Under the pieces are notes generated by a model, which saw only the letters and a list, made by a program, of their open reading frames with translations, was not told the DNA's origin and searched no databases. The position numbers were made by a program, and so were the translations under genes. A DNA stretch of 36,331 nt. Source: an uncultured Bacteriovorax sp. GTDB lineage: Bacteria; Bdellovibrionota; Bacteriovoracia; Bacteriovoracales; Bacteriovoracaceae. Location: NCBI GenBank assembly GCA_946482295.1, contig CAMLRB010000005.1, positions 1 through 36,331 of the forward strand. The letters run 5' to 3'. Of the stretch, positions 16,576 to 25,014 are shown one piece after another. Every line of letters starts with the position of its first letter. Positions within the stretch are counted from its first letter, which is position 1.

Positions 16576-17369
16576 TGAAGAATTTTCTTTTCATATTGGT
16601 CTTGCTCCTGCCAGCAACAACTTTTTCCCAAGAAACGGTAAATATCACGGGCTCAAGTACAATAGCTCCCCTAGTTGTGGAAATAGCAAAACGATTTGAA
16701 AAAACTAATTCAGGATTGAAGATTGATGTTCAAACAGGTGGCTCTTCTCGTGGAATTAAAGATGCTCGTGAAGGAACGGCCGCGATTGGAATGGTTTCTA
16801 GGAAATTAAATCCAGATGAAGGTGAACTCAAATTTTTCACTGTGGCCTTAGATGGAGTTTCAGTGATACTTCATAATAGAAATCCTGTAAAAACTCTTAC
16901 ATCCGAACAGATTGTAAAAATCTATAAAGGTGAAATCAAAAACTGGAAAGAAGTTGGCGGTAAAGACGCATCTATTACAGTCGTCAATAAGGCCGAAGGC
17001 CGATCAACTCTCGAACTTTTCACACGCTACTTTAATCTTAAAAATTCTGAAATTAAATCGGCGGTTGTTATCGGGGACAATGCTCAAGGAATTAAGACAG
17101 TTGCCGGAAATATCAACTCTATCGCTTATGTTTCAATTGGTACTGCCGAATCGGCCATTTTTGATAAAACACCAATCAGACTACTTCCAATGGATGGTAT
17201 TGAGGCCAATACAGAAAATGTGAAAAATGGAACATTCCCAATTTCGCGTCCACTGAATCTTGTGACCAAAACGATACCTCAAGGTCAGCTAAAAAAATTC
17301 ATTAATTTTGCAACATCTAAAGCAGTAAACGATATTATTCTTGATCAATACTTTGTTCCCTTAAATTAA
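16575..17369 (+). CDS. pstS: Phosphate ABC transporter substrate-binding protein PstS
   Basis: A 264-residue exported protein with a signal peptide ending near TFSQ. The PstS phosphate-loop pattern is seen as TGSSTIAPL (residues 25-33), TGGSSRGIKDA (54-64) and IGMVSRKL, followed by IVKIYKGEIKNWKEVGG, a highly conserved PstS segment. In the second lobe EGRSTLELF takes the place of the common GSGT-x-x-x-F loop. The protein is of the shorter SR-type PstS rather than the E. coli type. It should capture phosphate in the periplasm for PstCA. The start overlaps the arsR stop by one base (TAATG), so it is expressed under the arsenic-type repressor rather than an obvious Pho box. The variation in the ligand loop may alter the choice between phosphate and arsenate. 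Confidence 0.9.
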   Translation: MKNFLFILVLLLPATTFSQETVNITGSSTIAPLVVEIAKRFEKTNSGLKIDVQTGGSSRGIKDAREGTAAIGMVSRKLNPDEGELKFFTVALDGVSVILHNRNPVKTLTSEQIVKIYKGEIKNWKEVGGKDASITVVNKAEGRSTLELFTRYFNLKNSEIKSAVVIGDNAQGIKTVAGNINSIAYVSIGTAESAIFDKTPIRLLPMDGIEANTENVKNGTFPISRPLNLVTKTIPQGQLKKFINFATSKAVNDIILDQYFVPLN

Positions 17370-17370
17370 A

Positions 17371-18195
17371 ATGTTTAAGAATATCAGCTTTGTCGTTACA
17401 TTTTTTTGTTTTTTGCTGCCACTGTTGATTATATTCTTTCTATTCAAAGAAAGTTATGAAGCCATATCTCATTTTGGTTTGACTAAATTTTTTACTGACC
17501 CTTCCTGGTATCCAAGTGAAGGACTGGTTGGCCTAAAAGCACAAATGCTGGGGAGTTTACTTGTTTCATTTTTCGCTTTAATCATCTCCCTCCCATCCTC
17601 GCTTGCGTTTGTTTATCTCAATGAATTGATGATCCCCACAAGACTGGCATCTTTTTTTAATTTATGTATTGATACTTTGTCAGGAATCCCCTCCGTAATT
17701 TTTGGTCTTTGGGGTTTAGTAAAAGTAGTTCCATTGCTTACAGAATCAAAACCACCAGGAACATCGCTCCTTGTTGGGGCCATCATTTTAGGCATGATGA
17801 TTTTTCCCAGTTTTGTTGTAGGCTTTCGCCAGTCTTTGAAAACTTTCGATCAATATTACAAACATGCTTCAGTGAGTTTGGGACTGTCTCCGTTTCACTA
17901 TTTTTACAAAATTTTTATCCCATCTAATCTTCGTGCACTTTTTTCTGTCACACTTCTCCAATTTGGTCGTGCACTAGGAGAAACAATGGCCGTATTAATG
18001 GTGACGGGTAATGTTTCGCAAATACCAGATTCGCTTTTTTCACCAATCAGAACGTTAACAAGCAATATCGCTCTTGAAATGGCCTATGCAACAGGTGCTC
18101 ACCGTTCAAGTCTCTACATGAGTGGATTATTCCTGGCGATTATCCTCCTTGTCTGTTTGATTTTTGCCTTCTTCCTAAAGGAAAAGCATGACTAA
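17371..18195 (+). CDS. pstC: Phosphate ABC transporter permease PstC
   Basis: A 274-residue inner-membrane protein with about six membrane segments. Typical features are the periplasmic WYPSEGLVGLKAQMLGSL opening, SGIPSVIFGLWGLVKVVPLL, and the ATPase-contacting EAA loop around HASVSLGLSPFHYFYKIFIPSNL. The signature GRALGETMAVLMVTGN is specific to PstC. It is shorter than the E. coli protein (319 residues), mostly at the N-terminus. It forms the phosphate channel with PstA. It starts one base after pstS, and its end overlaps pstA by eight bases. Confidence 0.93.
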   Translation: MFKNISFVVTFFCFLLPLLIIFFLFKESYEAISHFGLTKFFTDPSWYPSEGLVGLKAQMLGSLLVSFFALIISLPSSLAFVYLNELMIPTRLASFFNLCIDTLSGIPSVIFGLWGLVKVVPLLTESKPPGTSLLVGAIILGMMIFPSFVVGFRQSLKTFDQYYKHASVSLGLSPFHYFYKIFIPSNLRALFSVTLLQFGRALGETMAVLMVTGNVSQIPDSLFSPIRTLTSNIALEMAYATGAHRSSLYMSGLFLAIILLVCLIFAFFLKEKHD

Positions 18196-19003
18196 GAATA
18201 TACTGACAGCATTTCTTGTTGTACCTATGCTTGTTTTGTTCATGCTTCTTATTTTCGATGTCATTTCATTGGGACACCAAGGTTTAACATTCAGTTATTT
18301 TTTTGAAGAAACCACCCGTGCAGGAAAAAGCGGCGGTATCGGTTCCATTCTCTACTCAACGACTATCATTGTATTTCTTGCTCTCATTTTCTCGTCAATA
18401 TTATCGATAATGAGCGCACTGGTTCTAACTTTTTATATTTCAAAAAAACCAGCGTTTTATCACATTTGTGACATTTCAATTACTCTATTAAGCGGACTAC
18501 CTTCTATCGTGTTTGGACTTTTTGGTAGTACTTTTTTTGGAAGTTATTTGGGATTAGGTTATTCGTTACTCTCGGGTGGACTTACTCTCACACTCATGGT
18601 GCTTCCTTTCTATACAAAAATTTTGCACGAAAGTTTCAAATCCATTCCTCGTGAATACCTGATGTCGGCCTATGCGCTCGATCTCTCTTTGTTAAACTTC
18701 ACTCGCCATACACTTCTTCCTTTAAATATGTATGCTGTTTTAGCTGGGGCCATTTTCTCAATCAGTAGAGCATTGGGTGAAACTGCTGCTTTGATCTTTA
18801 CCAGCGGATTTGTCGATCGTTTTCCAAATTCACTTTTTGATTCGGGCAGAACACTCTCCGTGCACATTTATGATTTAGCTCTCAACGTTCCAGGTGGAGA
18901 TGCGGCCGCTGCCCGCGCTTCGTTTGTCATGCTCTTGCTTTCGTTAACTTTAAATTTTACTCTCAATCTTGTTCTTAAAAGAACAATGAACGCTAGGAAT
19001 TAA
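18188..19003 (+). CDS. pstA: Phosphate ABC transporter permease PstA
   Basis: A 271-residue inner-membrane protein with about six membrane segments. It carries GGIGSILYSTTIIV near the first periplasmic loop, LLSGLPSIVFGLFG, and the EAA loop around YALDLSLLNFTRHTLLPLNM. The SRALGETAALIFTSGF segment is the PstA form of the shared signature. The C-terminal RASFVMLLLSLTLNFTLNLV helix is also typical. AAAGGAA lies before the ATG, inside the end of pstC. It pairs with PstC and is driven by PstB, whose gene follows one base later. Confidence 0.93.
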   Translation: MTKNILTAFLVVPMLVLFMLLIFDVISLGHQGLTFSYFFEETTRAGKSGGIGSILYSTTIIVFLALIFSSILSIMSALVLTFYISKKPAFYHICDISITLLSGLPSIVFGLFGSTFFGSYLGLGYSLLSGGLTLTLMVLPFYTKILHESFKSIPREYLMSAYALDLSLLNFTRHTLLPLNMYAVLAGAIFSISRALGETAALIFTSGFVDRFPNSLFDSGRTLSVHIYDLALNVPGGDAAAARASFVMLLLSLTLNFTLNLVLKRTMNARN

Positions 19004-19004
19004 T

Positions 19005-19757
19005 ATGATTTCTGTTCAAAATTTCTCTTTGAGTTTTGGTAAAAAACAAATTTTAAAAAATATTTCTTATCAATTTTCTGAAGGTATAACGGCTATTGTG
19101 GGTCCTTCAGGAACAGGTAAATCGAGTTTTGTCCTTAGTTTGAATCGTTTGAATGATATTCATCCTGATACAAAATATAGTGGTGAAATATTTTTTCAAA
19201 AGACAAATGTACTCAAAGAAAAAAAATTACGCCCCATCCGCCATTCGATCGGAACCGTTTTTCAAAGGCCAACGCCTTTCCCCGTCTCAATCCAAAAGAA
19301 TTTAGAGATCACTCTTAATGAAGTGGGTGTTCACGATAAAAAAGTCGTGCTCGAGAAAATTGAAAACGTGTTAAAAAAAGTTGCTTTATGGGACGAGGTT
19401 TATGACAAACTCCATACTAGTGCACTCAGGCTTTCTGGCGGTCAGCAGCAGCGACTTTGCCTGGCCAGAACACTACTAACAAGTCCCAAAATCCTCATCT
19501 TAGATGAACCATGCAGCTCACTAGATCCCATTTCAACAATGCAGATCGAAACACTCATAAAAGAAGTATCAAAAGAGATACCGGTCATTATCGTCACTCA
19601 CAACCTTAAGCAGGCAAAAAGAATTTCTGAAAATCTTGTTGTTTTCAGTATAATTGATGGTGTCGGACAAATTGTAGAAGTCGGAAAAAGTTCTGAAATT
19701 TTTTCAACTCCAAAACATGCGTTCACTAAAAGTTATCTTGAATACGAAGCTTTTTAA
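19005..19757 (+). CDS. pstB: Phosphate ABC transporter ATPase PstB
   Basis: A 250-residue cytoplasmic ATPase. Walker A is GPSGTGKS (33-40), the Q-loop lies in FQRPTPFPVS (87-95), the signature is LSGGQQQR (143-150) and Walker B is ILILDEP (163-169). The H-loop is IVTHNLKQAKR. FQRPTPFPVS and LNRLNDIHP are hallmark PstB stretches. All catalytic residues are present. AGGAA precedes the ATG. No phoU gene follows, unlike many pst operons. Instead an arsenite methyltransferase gene begins nine bases downstream. Confidence 0.95.
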   Translation: MISVQNFSLSFGKKQILKNISYQFSEGITAIVGPSGTGKSSFVLSLNRLNDIHPDTKYSGEIFFQKTNVLKEKKLRPIRHSIGTVFQRPTPFPVSIQKNLEITLNEVGVHDKKVVLEKIENVLKKVALWDEVYDKLHTSALRLSGGQQQRLCLARTLLTSPKILILDEPCSSLDPISTMQIETLIKEVSKEIPVIIVTHNLKQAKRISENLVVFSIIDGVGQIVEVGKSSEIFSTPKHAFTKSYLEYEAF

Positions 19758-19766
19758 GGAAAAGAA

Positions 19767-20816
19767 ATGGAAAGTTTAGACAGCATCAAAGAATATTACG
19801 GGAAAGTTCTCCAAACCAATGCAGATTTGAAAACGACTGCATGTTGTACGGCGGAAAGTATTCCTGTTCACTTGAGAGACATCCTTAAAGTTATACACGA
19901 TGAAGTGGTAACAAAGTTTTATGGTTGTGGCTCACCTATTCCTTTTCTTGATCTTGAAGGTAAAACTGTTCTTGATTTAGGAAGTGGATCTGGCCGTGAC
20001 TGCTACCTCCTCTCAAAACTTGTTGGCCCAAAAGGAAAAGTCATTGGTGTAGATATGACGGATGAGCAGCTAGAAGTGGCCAGACGTCATCAAGACTTTC
20101 ACGCGAAGGCCTTTGGTCATGAAAAATCAAACATCACCTTCTTAAAAGGTTATATTGAAGATTTGAAATCGGCCGGCATTGCCGATAATTCTATCGATCT
20201 TGTTGTTTCAAATTGTGTTATCAACCTTTCGCCTAATAAGAAGAAAGTTTTTGCTGAAATTTTCCGCGTTTTAAAACCGGGTGGAGAATTTTATTTCTCT
20301 GATGTTTTTTCTGATCGCAGAATTCCAAAAGCTGTTGCTGAAGACAAAGTCATTCTTGGAGAATGCTTAGGTGGAGCACTTTACACAGAAGACTTCAGAA
20401 GAATGATGTATGAAGTGGGATGTCCGGACTTTCGTACACTTTCAAAATCGAAAATCGATGTGATGAATAAAGAGATTCAGGCAAAAACGGGAAATATTCA
20501 GTTTTTCTCAATTACAGTTCGTGCTTTCAAAATTCCTCTAGAGGACCGTTGTGAAGATTTTGGGCAAGTCGCATACTACCTCGGAACGATTCCAGAATGC
20601 CCTCATAAATTTGCTCTAGACGATCACCATATCTTTGAAACAAATAAACCTATGCTGGTTTGTGGAAATACTGCAGATATGGTTAGCAAAACCCATTATC
20701 AAAAACATTTCAAAGTGATTGGGAATAAAGATGTTCACCTTGGACTTTTCGACTGTGCTCCTGTTGGTGGATCAACTAGCAATACTCAAGATTGTTCAAC
20801 TGGTGCTTGCTGCTAA
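19767..20816 (+). CDS. arsM: Arsenite S-adenosylmethionine methyltransferase ArsM
   Basis: A 349-residue cytoplasmic enzyme that methylates As(III) using SAM and thiols, giving methylated and partly volatile arsenicals. The SAM site is VLDLGSGSGRD (68-78) with GVDMTDEQL. The arsenic-binding cysteines of the family are matched by C78 (GRDCY), C150 (VSNCVINL) and C200 (LGECLGGALY). An N-terminal CC pair (C26-C27) and YGCG (C54) are also typical. A C-terminal extension of about 90 residues ends in a Cys-rich tail (QDCSTGACC), which may help deliver arsenic. AAGGA precedes the start. It is the last gene of the arsR-pst operon. No arsenate reductase or arsenite pump gene is seen nearby. Confidence 0.93.
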   Translation: MESLDSIKEYYGKVLQTNADLKTTACCTAESIPVHLRDILKVIHDEVVTKFYGCGSPIPFLDLEGKTVLDLGSGSGRDCYLLSKLVGPKGKVIGVDMTDEQLEVARRHQDFHAKAFGHEKSNITFLKGYIEDLKSAGIADNSIDLVVSNCVINLSPNKKKVFAEIFRVLKPGGEFYFSDVFSDRRIPKAVAEDKVILGECLGGALYTEDFRRMMYEVGCPDFRTLSKSKIDVMNKEIQAKTGNIQFFSITVRAFKIPLEDRCEDFGQVAYYLGTIPECPHKFALDDHHIFETNKPMLVCGNTADMVSKTHYQKHFKVIGNKDVHLGLFDCAPVGGSTSNTQDCSTGACC

Positions 20817-20850
20817 AGTAAACTTTTTAGATTTTGATGGCCGTTTCGAT

Positions 20851-20874
20851 AATGATCTTTAGAGATTGATCATT
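20851..20874. terminator. Possible terminator hairpin after arsM
   Basis: AATGATC and GATCATT form a perfect 7-bp stem with a 10-base loop between the convergent stops of arsM (20816) and the protease gene (20873). Flanking GGCC copies at 20839 and 20879 could lengthen it. There is no good T-run, so termination strength is uncertain. Confidence 0.4.
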
Positions 20875-21721
20875 AAAAGGCCGTCATCCAACAGCGAGGC
20901 CTTAGGCCAAGAGTATCTCCATTTTTTTTTGTACAAGCACCTGGATGAGCATCAATCTTTGAGAGTTCTTCATTTACTGACTTGTCACAAAGGGCCCCTT
21001 GGAAAAATGTATCAAGGCGACATTGAGCTTTGTTGTGATCTTTTTCAATCATCATCACTTTCTTTTTATCAGGAGTTTCGAAACTCACTGGCTTCGACTC
21101 TTTTGTTAAAACAGCGATAAACTGCGAAATCTCCTGCCCAGCAAGAGCGGAGCGCTGACAGATGAATTGTTCATGTTTTGACTTAAAGCTTTCACCACAT
21201 TGTTTAATAACAAAAGCAGGAACAACTTTGGTCGCAAGAATTTCTTCGTTTGATTCTTTTTCAAAAACTCTGCGCGCGCATTTTAAAGTTGCGAAATAAT
21301 CACTCTGTCCTTCGACGGACGACCACTTACGATCCACTTGAAAAGCTTGTGTCTTTTTTGGATAGCCACCTAAATGATGACCGAGTTCATGACAGACAAC
21401 CATGAGAAATCCGTCTTCAGTCATCTGAGGATGGCGAGCAAGTCCTCCATACATAGAGACGTACCATTCAGTTCCTCTAGACATGTCACGAGCTGCACTT
21501 GCATTGACTGTATTGTCTTCCCATTTGCGGTTAAAGATAAGCCTTGCTCCTTGAGCTTCAACGATAGGAGCATAAAGGGCATTTACTTTATCGATGACGC
21601 TATCAAATTGTTCTTTTGAAATTCCAGTTGGGTTTAATTCATTTACAGGAATTGAAAGATTGTTATCAGGAACAAAGGCCTGGGCATTTAGTGTTAACAA
21701 AAAAAGAAAAAGTGCTTTCAT
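20873..21721 (-). CDS. Secreted zinc metallopeptidase-like protein, paralogue 1
   Basis: A 282-residue exported protein with signal peptide MKALFLFLLTLNAQA. The zinc motif HELGHHLGG begins at residue 111, with the catalytic Glu at 112. EGQSDYFA at about 137-144 probably supplies a third ligand. Paired Cys near the C-terminus (AQCRL, ALCDK, GACTK, PRCW) suggest disulfides and an extracellular place. The start at 21721 is chosen because AGAGGA from the end of topB precedes it and the signal peptide begins there; longer starts add a charged tail. It is a paralogue of the products of 23941-24822 and 25015-25890 but lacks their CDIHG segment. It follows topB with one base between, so the two are probably co-transcribed. 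Substrates are unknown. Confidence 0.8.
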   Translation of the reverse strand: MKALFLFLLTLNAQAFVPDNNLSIPVNELNPTGISKEQFDSVIDKVNALYAPIVEAQGARLIFNRKWEDNTVNASAARDMSRGTEWYVSMYGGLARHPQMTEDGFLMVVCHELGHHLGGYPKKTQAFQVDRKWSSVEGQSDYFATLKCARRVFEKESNEEILATKVVPAFVIKQCGESFKSKHEQFICQRSALAGQEISQFIAVLTKESKPVSFETPDKKKVMMIEKDHNKAQCRLDTFFQGALCDKSVNEELSKIDAHPGACTKKNGDTLGLRPRCWMTAF

Positions 21722-21722
21722 A

Positions 21723-23864
21723 CTATCCTCTCGCCTCGAATTCAAATTCAACTTTACCATCTTTATTCATCGCTAAAAAAGCATTAAAAGGTTTTCCGGC
21801 CTTTGATTTGAATCCTTTTATAAGATCCGTTTTTTTATGAATCATGAGTTTTTTTATTTGTGCGTCTGTGAGTTTTTTCTTGGCAACGAATTTCCAAATG
21901 GTGAATCCACATCCTTCTTTCCAACGAGAACAGCTGAAGGATTTTGGAAAGTCCATGATTTGAGCTTTACAGAGAGGGCAATCACCCAACGCTGAAGGAA
22001 CTGGTTTTGCTTTTGGACCAAAAGTTTTTCCACCATACGTTTTGGGTTTCGAGGGATCTCGTTCGACGCCCGCAAAGGCCTTCCATTCATTAGTCGCACT
22101 ATTGATGAAATCATGCACATTATCTAAAAACTCGAGATCGTCACACTCCCCTTCGGCCATACTACTAAGTGTGAGTTCCAGTTTGGCGGTTTGAGATACA
22201 CTTGTGAGCTCTTTTGTAGAAGGCATATCGGCGAGTTTATCAACGAGTAGTATACCTTTCTCTGTGGCCTTTAGATTTTTAGCAGAACGTTCAATATAAC
22301 TTCGCTTGAGAAGTGTCTCGATAATTTGAGCGCGAGTGGCCTGTGTTCCAAGGCCAATTTCTGTGCGGAAGATTTTTTTAAGATCACTCTCTTCCACAAG
22401 TCGAGCGGGATTTGTCATATCATATAAAAGAGAAGCTTCAGTATACTCAAAAGGCGGTTTCGTTTTTTTACTTTCAATTTCACCTGAGTTAAAAATGCCT
22501 ACTTCTCCTAGCGATAATTCAGGAAGCAACTCTTCCGTTTCTCTTCCTTCTAAAACTTTAAATCCCATTTCGAGTATTTTTTTGCCACGAGCTTTAAAAA
22601 GTTCTTTTTCACATTCAACCTGAATATCAGTTTCCAGGTAACGGTGATTTTCTAAGAAGTTTGTGATGAAACGCTTTAGCACCAGGTGAAAAATTTTACC
22701 TTCGGGGGAATTTTCATCACCGCTAAAATCTTTCAAAGGAATAAGACCGTGGTGATCTGTAAGTCTTGAATCGTCAAAAACCATTTTATTTTTTACAGAA
22801 ACTTTGAATCCGGCGAATTTTGCAAAATGCTCGGGATAGAGATCTTTGAATTTAAACACGAGGGCCTTCACCATATCAAACGAAGAAGTCGCCATGACTT
22901 TTGAATCTGTTCGTGGATATGAGAGACATTTATATTTTTCATAAAGTGACTGGGCAATTTCCAGCGTTTTGCTCGCTGAAAAACCAAATTGCATATTCGC
23001 CTGACGTTGAAGTTCTGTCAGTGAGTATAATCCTTGAGGATAAGAAGTTTTCTCTGCTTCATTAAGGATAGTGATGACAGCTTTTTTCTTCTCACATTTT
23101 GACAGGATACTTTCAAAATCAGTTTTTTTATCTTTGCGTTTATCGTCCTCTTTTTTTTGAGGATCAAACCAATAGGCCGAAAATATTCCAGCTTTATATT
23201 TAAACTGGGCCTTTAATTCAAAATAATCCTGAGGGACAAAACTATCGATCGCTTTACGACGCTCTACCAACAAACTTAAAACGGCAGTTTGAACGCGCCC
23301 AACGGAAAAGAGATCATTAAGTTTAATTGTTGCTAGACGAGAGAGATTCATCCCAACAAGCCAATCTGCTTTTTGACGAGCGCGACCAGCAATAAAGAGT
23401 CGGTCAAAATCATAAAGAGGTTTGATATTTTTTAGTTCGTTATGAATGACTTCTTTTGTAAGTGCTGCCGAAGTCCAAAAGCGATAGGCCCGATGTCTGC
23501 TTTTCGCATCATTCAGAATGAGACGGGCAATCAATTCTCCTTCTCTTCCAGCATCCGTGGCCACAATGACTTTCTCAATATCAGGTCTTTTAAGGAGACG
23601 TTTGATCACGTCTAACTGTTTTTTTGTTTTTGGCTGAGCTTTGAATTTAAATTCTTCAGGCAATATAGGAAGAGTATTTAAACTCCATTTTTTAAATTTG
23701 GGATCGTAATCTTCTGGATCAAAAGGCGCAAGCAAATGGCCGATTGCCCAGGTAATGACATAGCTGTCGTTTTCGATATAACCGTCATTCTTTCCTCCAG
23801 CACTTAGAGCTAGAGCAAAGTCACGGGCGACGGAAGGTTTTTCAGTAAGAATTAATGTTTTCAT
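21723..23864 (-). CDS. topB: DNA topoisomerase III
   Basis: A 713-residue type IA topoisomerase that relaxes and decatenates DNA by single-strand passage. The Toprim acidic residues are in LTEKPSVARDF (Glu at 8) and ATDAGREGE (102-110). The active-site Tyr is 316 in LSYPRTDSK. FSVGRVQTA, with the conserved GRVQT, is at 187-194. The C-terminus has a four-Cys zinc ribbon (C629, C632, C645, C652) and a short repeat ending AFLAMNKDGKVEFEFE. The length is slightly above E. coli TopB (653). No good Shine-Dalgarno sequence is visible before the start. A terminator for the upstream gene lies only about 24 bp before it, so its promoter must be very close or overlap that element. Confidence 0.95.
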   Translation of the reverse strand: MKTLILTEKPSVARDFALALSAGGKNDGYIENDSYVITWAIGHLLAPFDPEDYDPKFKKWSLNTLPILPEEFKFKAQPKTKKQLDVIKRLLKRPDIEKVIVATDAGREGELIARLILNDAKSRHRAYRFWTSAALTKEVIHNELKNIKPLYDFDRLFIAGRARQKADWLVGMNLSRLATIKLNDLFSVGRVQTAVLSLLVERRKAIDSFVPQDYFELKAQFKYKAGIFSAYWFDPQKKEDDKRKDKKTDFESILSKCEKKKAVITILNEAEKTSYPQGLYSLTELQRQANMQFGFSASKTLEIAQSLYEKYKCLSYPRTDSKVMATSSFDMVKALVFKFKDLYPEHFAKFAGFKVSVKNKMVFDDSRLTDHHGLIPLKDFSGDENSPEGKIFHLVLKRFITNFLENHRYLETDIQVECEKELFKARGKKILEMGFKVLEGRETEELLPELSLGEVGIFNSGEIESKKTKPPFEYTEASLLYDMTNPARLVEESDLKKIFRTEIGLGTQATRAQIIETLLKRSYIERSAKNLKATEKGILLVDKLADMPSTKELTSVSQTAKLELTLSSMAEGECDDLEFLDNVHDFINSATNEWKAFAGVERDPSKPKTYGGKTFGPKAKPVPSALGDCPLCKAQIMDFPKSFSCSRWKEGCGFTIWKFVAKKKLTDAQIKKLMIHKKTDLIKGFKSKAGKPFNAFLAMNKDGKVEFEFEARG

Positions 23865-23887
23865 TATTCTAGAGTTAACAAAAAAAA

Positions 23888-23907
23888 GGGCCGGAGTAAT
23901 CCGACCC
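23888..23907 (-). terminator. Intrinsic terminator of protease paralogue 2
   Basis: On the minus strand an 8-bp stem with one mismatch (GGGTCGGA/TCCGGCCC) around a 4-base loop is followed by eight T. It lies about 34 bp past the stop at 23941 and just before topB. Confidence 0.85.
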
Positions 23908-23940
23908 TTTTGAATTTAGCATTTAAATTCAGCTTTGAAA

Positions 23941-24822
23941 TTAGATTTCAGCTGAAGTTGGCTTGTACCAGCAAAGTGGACGAACACCATCTGTGTAACC
24001 ATCTTTCTTAATACATACACCAGTGATTGCGTTTGTATCAGAAACGTCTTCACTGATTGATTTATCACATAGACCACCAGAGAAATAAGTATCTAGACGA
24101 CACTGAGCTGCTGGGTGGTTATCGTTTGTACGAGATACTTTTGAAGTATCTGGAGTGTCAAAGTTAACTCTTGAGTTACCACCTAGGTCACCAAGAAGCA
24201 TAGCAAGTGATTTACCGGCCATTGCTACACGCTGACATAGAGCAATTTCTCTTTCTGATTTATAGATCGCTTCACAACGCTTAGTTGCTTCAGCATCAAC
24301 AGTCATTTTTGAAACAGCTGCGATGTTGTCATCGTTTTCGTAAACGCGACGAAGACATTTCATAGCTCCCCAGTAATCAGATTGACCTTCGTTAGAAGCC
24401 CAAGCAGATCCGAATCCACCTTTCTTAGGAGCTCCACCAATGTGGTGACCTAATTCGTGACAAACTACAAGTTGGAATCCGTCTACAGTGACTAGTGGGT
24501 GACGAGCAAGACCACCGTACATGTTAACTTGCCAAGTTGAACCCATTCTTTGAGCTGAAGCATTTACTGTTTCATCTTTCCAAAGATTGTTCATCTTAAG
24601 AGTTCCACCCTTAGACTTAACGATTGGGGCGTAGATTGTAGAAACGCGGTTAATGGCATCCAAGAATTTCTCTTCAGTCATGTTGTTTGCGTTTTTATCA
24701 TTAACACCGATTTTCAGATTGTTTTCTGGAGCAAAGCCACTTTTACCGTGGATATCGCAAGAGAAAGCTTGTGAGAATGTTAAAGTCGTTGCCATCAATG
24801 CAACTAAAATCCCTTTTGTCAT
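23941..24822 (-). CDS. Secreted zinc metallopeptidase-like protein, paralogue 2
   Basis: A 293-residue exported protein with signal peptide ending near QAFS. CDIHGKSGFAPENNL begins the mature part. The zinc motif HELGHHIGG lies at 122-130, followed by WASNEGQSDYW, whose Glu is the likely third ligand. MYGGLARHPLVTVDGFQLVVC leads into the motif. Several Cys in the C-terminal third (AAQCRLD, GLCDKS, GVCIKK, PLCW) are shared with the other two copies. It is closest to paralogue 3. GGAGG lies before the ATG, and both a promoter gap upstream and a strong terminator downstream make it a single-gene unit. It is likely secreted to the periplasm or outside. A predator could use it on prey proteins, but that is inference. 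Confidence 0.8.
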   Translation of the reverse strand: MTKGILVALMATTLTFSQAFSCDIHGKSGFAPENNLKIGVNDKNANNMTEEKFLDAINRVSTIYAPIVKSKGGTLKMNNLWKDETVNASAQRMGSTWQVNMYGGLARHPLVTVDGFQLVVCHELGHHIGGAPKKGGFGSAWASNEGQSDYWGAMKCLRRVYENDDNIAAVSKMTVDAEATKRCEAIYKSEREIALCQRVAMAGKSLAMLLGDLGGNSRVNFDTPDTSKVSRTNDNHPAAQCRLDTYFSGGLCDKSISEDVSDTNAITGVCIKKDGYTDGVRPLCWYKPTSAEI

Positions 24823-24963
24823 AATGTCCTCCGTAACAAATATTAGGATTTAATTATGATTCACCTTGAATTGTGGTCTGGAAAAGAAATTAATCTCTCA
24901 TTATCTGACATTTCCTGTACGACTCTTTTCTCCAATGAAAAATCAAAAATTAAAAAAAGAAAA

Positions 24964-24981
24964 GGCCCCAAAAAAGGGGCC
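24964..24981 (-). terminator. Intrinsic terminator of protease paralogue 3
   Basis: A perfect 6-bp GGCCCC/GGGGCC stem with a 6-base loop is followed on the minus strand by a T-rich run. It lies 33 bp after the stop at 25015. Confidence 0.85.
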
Positions 24982-25014
24982 ATTGTCAAAAAATTGGCAG
25001 AGGTTTTTTTCTGT

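Noticed and set aside
16575..19757. Ordinary Pho-regulated pst operon
   Set aside because: No Pho-box-like tandem repeats are upstream, phoU is absent, and the operon is flanked and coupled to arsR and arsM.
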